Source: Zhongshania marina (GTDB lineage: Bacteria > Pseudomonadota > Gammaproteobacteria > Pseudomonadales > Spongiibacteraceae). Taken from it: a stretch of DNA of 64,000 bases. Shown piece after piece: positions 16,777-25,555 of this stretch (the stretch's first letter is position 1; each line of letters begins with the position of its first letter). A program made the translations under genes and the position numbers. The notes below the pieces were generated by a model. It was not told where the DNA came from and did not search any database. It was given only the letters and a program-made list of their open reading frames with translations. The stretch covers positions 1 through 64,000 of the forward strand of contig NZ_PQGG01000036.1 of NCBI RefSeq assembly GCF_002915595.1. The letters run 5' to 3'.

Positions 16777-17751
16777 TTACGCGGCGTAAAACTGTTGAAA
16801 CCATTTGCGGTATTTTGCAATTGGACCATCGCCATCACAGAGCGTCGGCTCATCTAGGTACACCTTGTTTTCCCAGATCGGAATATCCTGCTGAACTTGG
16901 TGCACTATCTCATCGCGGAAGGCATTGGCGTACAGTTTGTGCTCATCTGACTGCTGCTTTGGCATGCTGAAGCTAAAGCGCATGTGCAAGCTCTGCTCGT
17001 CAATCGGCGTTACCGTACCCATCATTACTATTTCGAAAAGTCGTGAAAATTTTTGGTAGGTTTGCCCGGGACCATAGGACGAGGTCACCAAGCGCCCCAT
17101 ATCAAAGTTTTCGCCGCTGCGGTCAATATTGCCGAACTCATCAATCGCCTCGGTTAAGCTGTCCATGACTGTGCTGCGCTGATAGCCTTCAATCGTTACT
17201 TCGCCAACGGGCATTTCTGGCGATGCGTGTACCGTCACAAAATGCGCGATATCAACCGCATTCTCACCGGTTTCCTGAATAATCGAATTGATTCTCCAGT
17301 CGTAAACATCCATATCCGTCCACTCTGACGAATGCAGTTCAGGGTGAGACTCAACCTCCCATAATGGCTCAGCATCCTGTGGGTGATACCAAGCCCAAAT
17401 CATTTGATTGCACTCTTTTACAGGATAGCGACGCAGCGCTTGCTTGCCGTCAATTTTGGGTGGCATATTCTTGGCATAAGGGACCTTGGTACAAAAGCCG
17501 TCGCCGTTGTACTCCCAAGCATGGAACGGGCAACTGATACTCTCGCCCTTAACAACACCGCCGTGGCCCAAATGCGCACCTAAATGCGGGCAGTGGGCAT
17601 CAAGCAATGCCGCTTCTCCTGACTCGGTGCGGAACAACACCAAATCACGACCAAAATACCGCAGGGGCTTTACATCACTGGGGTTTAATTCCTTTGTGTA
17701 TTCAATCGCAAACCAGCCGAATGGAATTGGCTTGTCATAACGCGTACTCAT
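16777..17751 (-). CDS. Rieske non-haem iron oxygenase (KshA-like)
   Basis: 324-aa oxygenase component. The Rieske [2Fe-2S] ligands are C54, H56 (CPHLGAH), C74 and H77 (CPFHAWE). The mononuclear iron site is seen in ENAVDIAHFVTVH (about residues 160-172), giving the Asp-bridge and two His ligands. The single-component architecture and the GDGFCTKVPYA region resemble 3-ketosteroid 9alpha-hydroxylase oxygenase KshA and related terpenoid/steroid oxygenases; the substrate is inferred only at that level. The start at 17751 has GGGAG 6 nt upstream; a longer frame from 17790 lacks a ribosome site. No reductase gene is adjacent, so electrons must come from elsewhere. An ADC-like gene follows in the operon. 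Confidence 0.88.
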   Translation of the reverse strand: MSTRYDKPIPFGWFAIEYTKELNPSDVKPLRYFGRDLVLFRTESGEAALLDAHCPHLGAHLGHGGVVKGESISCPFHAWEYNGDGFCTKVPYAKNMPPKIDGKQALRRYPVKECNQMIWAWYHPQDAEPLWEVESHPELHSSEWTDMDVYDWRINSIIQETGENAVDIAHFVTVHASPEMPVGEVTIEGYQRSTVMDSLTEAIDEFGNIDRSGENFDMGRLVTSSYGPGQTYQKFSRLFEIVMMGTVTPIDEQSLHMRFSFSMPKQQSDEHKLYANAFRDEIVHQVQQDIPIWENKVYLDEPTLCDGDGPIAKYRKWFQQFYAA

Positions 17752-17992
17752 ACTTTTCTCCCACACTGGCATGCCGAGTAGCAAGGCCACAAAAAGGTAA
17801 CTACAGTGTAAAAAAAGTATATGGTTTACATTTTAAGGTCAAGCGGAGATTTTAAATATGCACATTAATATTCATTCACACGACCAATAAAACGCCATTT
17901 TGGCTGAGCATATAAGCTAAGTTGCGAGATCGAAAAACATTAGCCCCTAGAGAGCACTATACTAGGGCGTCCATTTTGAATAGGCCAAAACC

Positions 17993-18934
17993 TTGAACAA
18001 TGCATATAAATCCGACCTGCTGCTAGTGATTGTGACCCTATTGGCGTCTATCAGCTGGATGTTCTCCAAAGAGGCAGTATTACAAATGCCCCCACTGCTC
18101 TTTATGTCGATGCGTTTTTTTCTGGCAGGCCTACTGCTTAGCTGTGTGTCATACCAAGCACTGCGGGGGCTGGCCCGCTGCGCATGGCTGCATGCTATTC
18201 GGGTTGGATTAATATTTGGCTTTGCCATGTGCTTTTGGGTAACCGGGCTGGAAAAAGCGAGCCATGTAGGCGAAGCAGCATTTTTAGCTAGCCTTGGCGT
18301 GGTGATGGTTCCCATCATTGCGCGGCTTTTGTTTAAAGAAAGCATTCCACCCAGCACATGGTTCGCGCTACCGGTGGCACTTGTCGGTCTTGGCTTTTTA
18401 TCGCTTGGTGCGGCAACAACGCACGCGCTAAAAATAGAGGCTTCACATATTTTATTGCTGACGTCGGCAGCTTTTTTCGCCCTGTATTTCAACTTAAATG
18501 CGCGAGTCACCAATATCCGCTCATTCGTCAAAAACAATAGTAGCGACGGCAAAGCGAGTAAGATTCCCGTGCTGGCCCTAACCACGATTGTGCTGTTAAC
18601 AACCGGTGTCATTACCGGAATAACGTCTGCTTTTTTCGAAGCTTGGCGGCCCACCCTCACCAATCTTCACGCTGAATTAATCGGTTGGATTCTACTCTCT
18701 GCAACCATAGGCACCGCGCTGCGCTTCTTGGTTCAAACCTATGCACAGAGCCTGACGGCAAATAGCCACGGTGTTGTTATCATGGTGTTAGAACCCCTGT
18801 GGACGACACTTATCGCAATGCTGTGGTTTAGTGAAACTATGAACGCCAGCCAACTCCTCGGTTGCCTGCTGATTTTATTGTCGCTGATCATAAACCGCTT
18901 AAAGGCAATTACTCAGCTTATGGGTATACGGTAA
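17993..18934 (+). CDS. DMT-family (EamA) transporter
   Basis: 313-aa inner-membrane protein with about ten hydrophobic helices in two EamA repeats (roughly residues 7-145 and 155-300). It carries the usual Glu in the last repeat (MVLEPLWTTLIAMLWFSE). DMT transporters of this group export metabolites or drugs; no substrate can be named. A long hydrophilic loop near residues 177-195 separates the halves. The start is TTG at 17993, since no in-frame ATG occurs near the first helix, and the ribosome site is poor. It stands alone between the divergent Rieske gene and the convergent TetR gene. Confidence 0.85.
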   Translation: MNNAYKSDLLLVIVTLLASISWMFSKEAVLQMPPLLFMSMRFFLAGLLLSCVSYQALRGLARCAWLHAIRVGLIFGFAMCFWVTGLEKASHVGEAAFLASLGVVMVPIIARLLFKESIPPSTWFALPVALVGLGFLSLGAATTHALKIEASHILLLTSAAFFALYFNLNARVTNIRSFVKNNSSDGKASKIPVLALTTIVLLTTGVITGITSAFFEAWRPTLTNLHAELIGWILLSATIGTALRFLVQTYAQSLTANSHGVVIMVLEPLWTTLIAMLWFSETMNASQLLGCLLILLSLIINRLKAITQLMGIR

Positions 18935-18961
18935 ACCTTGCTTAGGCAATGCAGGGACACG

Positions 18962-19573
18962 CTATTTCAGCATGCTATCTGTCAAATAGGTTTTCAGCGA
19001 TTTAAAGCGCGCCGAGGTGTCGTAATGATCGTCGTGCAGCCAATTCAAGGTGATGATATTAGTCATACCCACCGTCATTTCTGCACAGAACTGCGGACTT
19101 AGGCCCGGTTTTAACTGCGCCTTACCGTGGCTAAACAAGCGCTGGTAGCAGTTACTCATAAACTGCAATTGGCTGGCGCCTTGGCTCATATTCGTCGACA
19201 GCGACCCAACTAAATAGCCAATAAGCTCCCGCTCTAATTTACTGGCGGTGCTGTTACGGGTGGCGAGTACCCCGAGGACAAATTCTAGCTGGCTAGCAAG
19301 GTCATCACTCTGCTCTATGGCTTCAGTAATCAGGTCATCGGTGCGCTGCAGCAATTCTGACTGGCAGATATCTACCAGCAGATCGTGCTTCGACGCGTAG
19401 TAGTTGTAGAAGGTCTTTTTGGCGATATCTACGCAATCGCAAATGGCGTCTATGGTGATGCCATCCACACCATATCGATTAATTAAAAGAAGGGTTTGCT
19501 CGCATATATTTTCACGAACCGCCTTCTTCTTTCGCTCTCTGCGCCCAAGCTGTGCTACTGGCAAAATACTCAC
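18962..19573 (-). CDS. TetR-family transcriptional regulator
   Basis: 203 aa with a helix-turn-helix at about residues 38-66 (ITIDAICDCVDIAKKTFYNYYASKHDLL) and a helical C-terminal domain. It begins with GTG at 19573; a TTG three codons later with AGGTGA upstream is another possibility. It is convergent with the DMT permease and lies 110 bp from the end of the SDR gene. A GCCGTC-AGT-GACGGC palindrome (about 19631-19645) upstream of its start could be an autoregulatory operator or the end of the SDR transcript. Likely targets are the surrounding Rieske, SDR and P450 genes. Confidence 0.88.
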   Translation of the reverse strand: MSILPVAQLGRRERKKKAVRENICEQTLLLINRYGVDGITIDAICDCVDIAKKTFYNYYASKHDLLVDICQSELLQRTDDLITEAIEQSDDLASQLEFVLGVLATRNSTASKLERELIGYLVGSLSTNMSQGASQLQFMSNCYQRLFSHGKAQLKPGLSPQFCAEMTVGMTNIITLNWLHDDHYDTSARFKSLKTYLTDSMLK

Positions 19574-19683
19574 CTCAAAACCCTATTTAGGAGGGGATAG
19601 TAACGCAAGCCTACGCAGAGAACCACGCCACCGCCGTCAGTGACGGCGACGACGGGGCTGTTGCGAAAGCAGCGATCCTATTG

Positions 19684-20562
19684 CTACAAGACATCCGGCA
19701 CCGTTGGCGTGGTTCTGTTTAAGATGCTATCTACCCTTGCGACAAAGGCTGCCCTAGCCTTGTCTGACATCGGCGAAATCCAAAAGCTCTCGTCCCGAAT
19801 ACCCTGTATCGCAAATGCCGCAACCTCTTCTGGCTCCGTCGTCTGCAACTGCATATCGTACTGGGCCATAATCGCCTTCATGTCCTCAACTGAGTGAATT
19901 CCTGAATCGGGCTTGTCGGGATTGCCCGGCAGCGATTCTGGGCGATTGCGCTCAGAATTAAAAATACCAGTGTTCACCACATGGGGGCCGGGGAAAAGAG
20001 CATTGACCTTGACCGGTGACTGAGTGGCTTGAAGTTGATAGTGCAAATTCTCGGTGATCGCCTGCACTGCGGCCTTGCTGGCGGTATAGATTGGGGTATT
20101 TGGCAACATGAGAAACGCACCATTGCCGGAACCCGTCACCACAAAATGCGCCTCTTCGTTCTGCGCGACCAATTTAGGTAAAAATGCGTTAATAGAATGA
20201 ATTAGGCCCCAGGTGTTTACCCGAAAGCCCCACTCCCAGTCATTTAGCTCGTAGTCCCACATATTGCCGGCTTCGCCAGTGCCAACCCCCGCATTGGCAA
20301 ACACAAGGTGCATTGCGCCAAAGCGCGCCATCACAGCGTCTACCAGGGCGTTCATTGAACTCGCATCAGTCACATCTGCGCTCTGACCCATGCATTCGCA
20401 ACCCAAGCTCTCCAGCTCTGCCACTGTGCGCTCGAGTGCTGCCGCCTCAATATCTGCCACGACCACCTTGGCACCTTCTTTGGCCAGTAAAAGCGCTATT
20501 GCCCGCCCGACACCGCTAGCCCCGCCGGTAATAACAGCCACTTTATTTGTAAAGTCTTTCAT
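19684..20562 (-). CDS. short-chain dehydrogenase/reductase
   Basis: 292 aa classical SDR: nucleotide-binding TGGASGVG (about residues 12-19), NAGVG (about 90-94), catalytic Ser in VVTGSGNG and Tyr-Lys in YTASK (about 159-163). An acidic residue after the second beta strand (VVADIEA) suggests NAD(H). The C-terminal third is longer than usual, with an acidic, Pro-rich insertion (SLPGNPDKPDSG). It is divergent from the P450 gene, so the pair may oxidise a hydroxyl group introduced by the P450. The substrate is unknown. Confidence 0.9.
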   Translation of the reverse strand: MKDFTNKVAVITGGASGVGRAIALLLAKEGAKVVVADIEAAALERTVAELESLGCECMGQSADVTDASSMNALVDAVMARFGAMHLVFANAGVGTGEAGNMWDYELNDWEWGFRVNTWGLIHSINAFLPKLVAQNEEAHFVVTGSGNGAFLMLPNTPIYTASKAAVQAITENLHYQLQATQSPVKVNALFPGPHVVNTGIFNSERNRPESLPGNPDKPDSGIHSVEDMKAIMAQYDMQLQTTEPEEVAAFAIQGIRDESFWISPMSDKARAAFVARVDSILNRTTPTVPDVL

Positions 20563-20708
20563 ACCTTGAATCTCCAGATGCCTATTTTAATTATTTAGTA
20601 ACTTGAGAATAAAATTACACTGGAGTATATTTTTTTGCAAGCAGCGAAATATTAGCAGCAACAATAACAATTCCGCGTCGCCCTAAGCGTCATCAGCGAG
20701 GATCTACC

Positions 20709-21953
20709 ATGTCAGCAAGTGCAAGCACTCTTCCCCCCATCGAGTCACTCTTCGACCCGAACTCAAAGTCATACGCAGAAAATCCCGCGCCACAGTGCCT
20801 AGCCATCGCGGCTCGGGGCCCCTTGGTGTGGTATGCACCGTGGCAGGCGTGGATCATGACCCAAATGCCAGACATCATGGATTGCTGGAAACGCGAATAC
20901 CTTTCATCTGACTTTTACGACTGGGAATTTGCACCGCCACGCCCCACCGAGGAAAACTGGAATAAATTTGAAAAAGCCCTAGTTGGCCACAGCCTGCTTG
21001 CCGACCCAGATCATCACCGCCTAGTGCGCCGAATCACCTCACCGGCCTTTTCACGCAATGTGGTAGACAATATTCAGCGTCAAATCGAACCCCACGTAAC
21101 ACGTTTGTTCGACGACATAGGCACACCTGAATCCTTTGATTACATCACCGAGGTCGCCCAGCACATTCCCTTTATTTCCATCACGGCAATGGTCGGTGTA
21201 CCGGAAAAATACTGGCCAGAGATGAAGCGTGTCACCCAAACATTTACCGAAACATGGAACCCAACCATCTCGGAAGAACGTCGCCTGCGCGCCCAAGAAG
21301 ACAGTAATAAAGCCATCGATATACTGCAGGTGGTAATCGCCGAGCGTCGCGAAAACCCTCAGGAAGGAGACTTTCTCAGCGCACTACTCAAAATAGAAGC
21401 GGCAAATGAAAATTTTAATGAATGGGATATTATCACCCTGATTCTTGCCTTGATTGGCGCAGGCGCAGACACCACCCTCATTGCCCAGCAGTGGTCGGTG
21501 TATGCCCTACTAAAAAGCCCAGACCAAGTACCCTATGCGCTGGAATCCGCCGACGCGTTCTCGAACGCCTTTAGCGAAATAATGCGCTGGTCTGGCAACT
21601 CAAAAATGGGCTTTGCCCGCTATGCGCCAAGTGATATGCAGCTATTAGGGCAAGAGGTGAAGAAAGGCCAAATGGTCTTGATGATGCCGCACCTAAAAGA
21701 TCACGACCCAGCCTACTTTAGCAATCCGGAAAAACTAGATGTTAGACGGAAATTCGAACCCGACGTGCTATTTGGCTACGGCCCGCGCTTCTGTATCGGT
21801 GCCGCGCTCGCAAAGCGTCAGCTATATTTAACGATGGGGGAAATGTTTAAACGCTTCCCGAATATCTCCCTCGCCGAAGAACCCGAACGGGATTTAGAAG
21901 ATCACAATGCCGTGGTATTTAAGCGACTACTACTAAACACGAACATAAAATAA
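20709..21953 (+). CDS. cytochrome P450
   Basis: 414-aa soluble bacterial-type P450 monooxygenase. Haem-binding FGYGPRFCIG with axial Cys362, I-helix oxygen-activation AGADTTL (about residues 258-264), and K-helix EIMR (ExxR, about 296-299). AGCGAGGATC precedes the ATG. No ferredoxin or ferredoxin reductase gene is adjacent, although a rubredoxin gene lies at the far end of the window. Its position next to the SDR and near the Rieske oxygenase and TonB receptors suggests hydroxylation of a hydrophobic cyclic or aliphatic substrate. I could not place it in a CYP family from reading alone. Confidence 0.95.
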   Translation: MSASASTLPPIESLFDPNSKSYAENPAPQCLAIAARGPLVWYAPWQAWIMTQMPDIMDCWKREYLSSDFYDWEFAPPRPTEENWNKFEKALVGHSLLADPDHHRLVRRITSPAFSRNVVDNIQRQIEPHVTRLFDDIGTPESFDYITEVAQHIPFISITAMVGVPEKYWPEMKRVTQTFTETWNPTISEERRLRAQEDSNKAIDILQVVIAERRENPQEGDFLSALLKIEAANENFNEWDIITLILALIGAGADTTLIAQQWSVYALLKSPDQVPYALESADAFSNAFSEIMRWSGNSKMGFARYAPSDMQLLGQEVKKGQMVLMMPHLKDHDPAYFSNPEKLDVRRKFEPDVLFGYGPRFCIGAALAKRQLYLTMGEMFKRFPNISLAEEPERDLEDHNAVVFKRLLLNTNIK

Positions 21954-21954
21954 T

Positions 21955-21976
21955 TAGCGGGGAAATATCCCCGCTA
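21955..21976. terminator. hairpin between convergent genes
   Basis: TAGCGGGGA-AATA-TCCCCGCTA is a perfect 9-bp stem just after the P450 stop. The minus strand continues into a T-rich stretch, so it can end the small exported protein transcript (22036) and probably the P450 transcript too. Confidence 0.65.
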
Positions 21977-22035
21977 CAAATTAAGAATTTGGCACTAGGT
22001 GCTCGAGTTTACCACCTAAATCACGAAAGTCTTCT

Positions 22036-22518
22036 TCAAAACGGTGCCAATGACAACGGAAGCAGTATTAATTGATCAACCGGTATTGCTACTAAAACCT
22101 GACTAAACGCAGGCACCAATACTTGCGCTGGCTCGGTGTCCAATAAACTGCCAAGTACAGGTACCCCACCAGCGATTGCGTCATTTACTAAACCGCTACC
22201 TAATACGGTTCCAATCAAAGGGAGTTCAGAACCGCCAAATACGTCGGTAAGGGTAATTAAGCGGATCTCACCGTTCATTATGGGCGTAAGTATTGGTAAA
22301 CCACCCTGCCCACCTAAATCTGTTAGCGACGCTAAACCACTGCCTAATAATTCATTAACTACTGGCTCAATTTGTATCGTGGTAAGTGCTGGTAAACCAC
22401 TAGATAGCAAATCCTGCCCTAATGGAAGCAATCCGCCAACTATAGGAATATTTTGCGCGTTTACATTCACCGCAAAAAGCAGTGATACGCTCAATAAGAT
22501 TTTTTTAAAATTTTTCAT
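22036..22518 (-). CDS. small secreted Gly/Leu/Pro-rich protein, receptor-associated (family B)
   Basis: 160 aa. Signal peptide MKNFKKILLSVSLLFAVNVNA|Q, then a hydrophobic, Cys-free chain with repeated IP/LP-GG motifs: IPIVGGLLPLG, LPILTPI, GGVPVLGSLL, LILLPLSLAPF. The start at 22518 has GGAG 7 nt upstream; the ATG at 22524 is too close to it. It lies about 100 nt downstream of receptor 2 on the same strand, so the two are probably co-transcribed. The motifs GG(V/I)PV(L/V)G and a LAP C-terminus are shared with the protein at 25105, and the composition with the one at 12057. No known family was recognised. Its location is probably periplasm or cell surface. Confidence 0.78.
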   Translation of the reverse strand: MKNFKKILLSVSLLFAVNVNAQNIPIVGGLLPLGQDLLSSGLPALTTIQIEPVVNELLGSGLASLTDLGGQGGLPILTPIMNGEIRLITLTDVFGGSELPLIGTVLGSGLVNDAIAGGVPVLGSLLDTEPAQVLVPAFSQVLVAIPVDQLILLPLSLAPF

Positions 22519-22621
22519 TTTCATACTCCAAAAACCATCTTTCGCACACGACTAGTAGCTAGCAACGTCGAAAACGTCAAACACCAAAGATGGCGCCAAA
22601 AATAACGCCATCCACATTAAG

Positions 22622-24937
22622 TTAGAAATCCCAGTTAACTCGTGCGCCAACAACACGAGGAGAGTTCAAAACTTGGTTACGTCCAAAGTCATCAACAAAG
22701 ACCACTTCGTTGTAAACCTCATCCAGAACGTTCTCGCCAAATATTGTTAACTGCAGCCCCCAAGGATTGTAAAAATAGCTTACGCGAGCGTTATACAAAT
22801 TGTAGGACTCACGCGCATAAAGGTCGGAGTTCTGCGGCAAAAAGTAAAAGCCATCGTTGTAATAAGTATCTACACCAATCTCAATCGCGCCATCACCGAC
22901 AGGAATACTCTGGTTCACACCAAAGGTGTAAGTTAATTCAGGGGTTCTTACGATTCGATTGCCACTGAAGTCACGTGCCGGTAGCGGAAAGGTGCCGCCT
23001 TCGCCAAACGCCAAACCGGTATCTTCATCATAACCACGCCCGTCTGGGTAAGATGTGTATTCAGAGTCCAATACACTAACAGCACCGAACATCGCCAAAC
23101 CTGGGTTCCAATTAGGCATGGGCGTCCATACAAAATCTGCCTCTGCACCCGATATTTCTGAATCGCCGGCATTGTCGTAACTCACCACACCACCAGACGC
23201 TAATGCCACAAATCCGGTTAGCAAATTCTGCTGTTCGATATAAAACACCGCCGCGTTTAAGCGCAAATTGCCGTCTAACAGATCTGTTTTAATACCCAGC
23301 TCGTAAGATTCAACCTGCTCTTCTTCTACACTCTCTGGTGCGTCAAGTAGGTTAACCGTGTTGTAGGTCGGACTTTTGAATGCCCGCCCCCAAGAGGCGT
23401 AAATTTGCGTGTCGTCATCAAAGGGACGCCATTGAAAGGCGACTTTTGGCGACAACTGATGAGAGGTCAAGGTTGGCACGTCGTCAGAGCGCAGCAAGAT
23501 CTCGTCACCATCGCCATCAACAGTCGCTAAGCGAGACTTTAATAGATTTCGTTCTTCTTCTTGGTAACGCAAGCCAAAGGTAAGATCCATAGACGGCGAC
23601 AGGAAGAAAGTGCTTTGCACATATGCCGAATAGGACTCACTATCTAGCACGCCGCCAGACAATAACCGAACACCTTCACTGACGTTCGGCAATCCAACCA
23701 CATTTAGCAAGCCACCCAATAGCCCTGTTAGTGAATCTGCCAATGGAACTGGCAATGTTGTTAAGGCATTGGGTGCAACATCAAACGCTATCGGATCGAA
23801 ACCGCCGCTGGAAGAAAGGTAGTAAAGACCAGCCACCCACTCCATATGCTCACTCAAGTAGCTGTCTTCATTCGACAAAAACTGCAGCTCAAGCGTTTGC
23901 TGCTCAGCTAGCTGTACAATGGAGCGAATATTGATAACGGGTAATTCACTTTTATCAAAATCAGCCTGCACAAAGGGTGCATCAACCTCTTGATCGGAGC
24001 CAATCATCTTTATATCTACACCAGGCAACTGCCAATCAAGTGTAAATGACACGAGGTAAGACTCAGAGGTGGCTCCCGCCAGCGAATCAAAGCTCAATTT
24101 GCGATCAGCTTTAGGGTCTTGCGGGAACGCTATACCTAATACCGGTGCGGTGCGGGTATTCTCAAACGCCAAACCTGAGTTTCCGCTACCCTCAGACATA
24201 GACCCAGACAAGGTTAATGCGAGCGTATCGGAAATATCCCAGCGAATTTTTGCGCGGCCACCCCGAGAGTAGACATCGATAATAGGGCCAGCATCATTGC
24301 TGTAGTAATTGTCGTGCTCGCTAGAAAATAGCGCGACGCTGGCGGCAAGCCCTTCAACTAAAGGCAAGTTCAAAAAGATTAAGCCATTCTGCTCGCCGTA
24401 ATCACCAAGCTCTAGTTTCATGCTACCGAAAAATTCATCTGCGGGAGCAGGAGTAATAATATTAACCGCACCGCCCGTTGCATTCCGGCCGAACAAAGTA
24501 CCTTGAGGCCCCTTTAATACCTCTACTCGCTCAACCTTACCGAGGGTGTCTGAACTGCCCTGCGCACCGAGCAAGGCGACGCCGTCAAGATAAAAAGGTA
24601 CGCTGGGATCCGCACCGGGTAAAAAGGCATCGGTGCCCACACCACGCAAATAGGCAACATTAAAGCCCACCGCATTCGTCACGGTTAAGCCTGGGGTAAT
24701 TCTCTCTAGGTCTTGAGCACTTTCTATACCAAAAGCATCAAGTTTTTCATTACTAAACGCGGTAATTGCAATAGGAACATCTTGGGCGTTTTCTTCACGC
24801 TTCTGGGCCGTGACTACAACCTCTTCAATCAATCTATTTGTTTGCTTTTTTCCGGCTTGGCCGACTTCCTGTGAATTCACGCCAGCCGAAGACGCCAGCG
24901 CTATTAGCGTCACCGGCAGCCAATTATTATGCTTCAT
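22622..24937 (-). CDS. TonB-dependent outer-membrane receptor 2
   Basis: 771 aa. A Sec signal peptide ends near SQ in GVNSQEV, followed by a TonB box-like IEEVVVTAQKREEN, a plug (LRGVGTDAF, VERVEVLKGPQGTLFGRNA, GGAVNI) and a barrel ending VNWDF. AGGAG lies 6 nt before the ATG. It is closely similar along its length to receptor 3, with an almost identical plug, indicating tandem duplication together with the downstream small-protein gene. The barrel carries a hydrophobic segment (bases about 23660-23790; LPVPLADSLTGLLGG) similar in composition to the small proteins. An ATCGTCG-type palindrome is centred about 100 bp upstream. The ligand is probably hydrophobic but unknown. Confidence 0.94.
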   Translation of the reverse strand: MKHNNWLPVTLIALASSAGVNSQEVGQAGKKQTNRLIEEVVVTAQKREENAQDVPIAITAFSNEKLDAFGIESAQDLERITPGLTVTNAVGFNVAYLRGVGTDAFLPGADPSVPFYLDGVALLGAQGSSDTLGKVERVEVLKGPQGTLFGRNATGGAVNIITPAPADEFFGSMKLELGDYGEQNGLIFLNLPLVEGLAASVALFSSEHDNYYSNDAGPIIDVYSRGGRAKIRWDISDTLALTLSGSMSEGSGNSGLAFENTRTAPVLGIAFPQDPKADRKLSFDSLAGATSESYLVSFTLDWQLPGVDIKMIGSDQEVDAPFVQADFDKSELPVINIRSIVQLAEQQTLELQFLSNEDSYLSEHMEWVAGLYYLSSSGGFDPIAFDVAPNALTTLPVPLADSLTGLLGGLLNVVGLPNVSEGVRLLSGGVLDSESYSAYVQSTFFLSPSMDLTFGLRYQEEERNLLKSRLATVDGDGDEILLRSDDVPTLTSHQLSPKVAFQWRPFDDDTQIYASWGRAFKSPTYNTVNLLDAPESVEEEQVESYELGIKTDLLDGNLRLNAAVFYIEQQNLLTGFVALASGGVVSYDNAGDSEISGAEADFVWTPMPNWNPGLAMFGAVSVLDSEYTSYPDGRGYDEDTGLAFGEGGTFPLPARDFSGNRIVRTPELTYTFGVNQSIPVGDGAIEIGVDTYYNDGFYFLPQNSDLYARESYNLYNARVSYFYNPWGLQLTIFGENVLDEVYNEVVFVDDFGRNQVLNSPRVVGARVNWDF

Positions 24938-25015
24938 TTCTTGCTCCTGATTACTTACCTATTAGCAATCTGAAAATTACTAACGAAAAATACTTATTAC
25001 AAATTATCACTACAA

Positions 25016-25057
25016 GTATCACCCCGTATCGTCGAAAACGACGATACGGGGTGATAC
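25016..25057. repeat. 19-bp perfect palindrome with AAAA centre
   Basis: The arms 25016-25034 and 25039-25057 are exact reverse complements. The inner part (25028-25045) is a member of the ATCGTCG-N4-CGACGAT motif set. It lies between the small protein gene (25105) and receptor 2. No T-run follows on either strand, so it looks more like an extended operator than a terminator, though it could also limit read-through. Confidence 0.75.
25028..25045. promoter_or_regulatory. operator candidate 1 (ATCGTCG-N4-CGACGAT)
   Basis: ATCGTCG-AAAA-CGACGAT is a perfect match, 90 bp upstream of the receptor 2 start (24937). Confidence 0.7.
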
Positions 25058-25104
25058 AAGCTCAAAAAAGACTCAATTTAATAATAGACAAACAAGCTTT
25101 GTGC

Positions 25105-25497
25105 TTATAAACCTGCGGGGGCAAGCTGGAGCGGCATAATTAAGATGTTGCCAAGACTAACCGTCGTCAAAAGCTGGCCACCTATTCCGAGAAATGGCGC
25201 AAAAGCATCGCTGACCAGCAATTCGCCAACGACAGGAATACCGCCAGAAATCACCGCATCAGCAGCCTCACTGCCTAATACTTGACTAACAAGCGGCGAC
25301 AACACCGACGATCCAGCCGAACTTACGCCGCCCAAGCCCAAATCTGGAAAAGCACTCAAAGACGGAATACCACCGCCACCCAGACCAGCCAGCAGGCCAC
25401 CCAACACCGGAATGCTATCTAGGGACTGGGCATTCGCAGTCATCGCCGTTGAAAGCACACAGCCAGCAAATAGCAATTTCATATTATTTATTTTCAT
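25105..25497 (-). CDS. small secreted Gly/Leu/Pro-rich protein, receptor-associated (family C)
   Basis: 130 aa. The signal peptide ends TANA|Q near residue 24. The mature chain is hydrophobic, Gly/Leu/Ser-rich and Cys-free, with IPVLGGLLAGLGGGGIPSL at its N-terminus, GGIPVVGELL in the middle and ILIMPLQLAP near the C-terminus. These last two match positions in the protein at 22036 closely, so the two are paralogues. GAGG lies 6 nt before the ATG. It follows receptor 3 by about 60 nt on the same strand, probably in one transcript. Function unknown; conserved pairing with receptors suggests a surface or periplasmic partner. Confidence 0.78.
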   Translation of the reverse strand: MKINNMKLLFAGCVLSTAMTANAQSLDSIPVLGGLLAGLGGGGIPSLSAFPDLGLGGVSSAGSSVLSPLVSQVLGSEAADAVISGGIPVVGELLVSDAFAPFLGIGGQLLTTVSLGNILIMPLQLAPAGL

Positions 25498-25555
25498 TTT
25501 TAGCCTCTTTCTAATACACGGGCGTTAAGTACATCATTACGCGACCAAATCGCTA

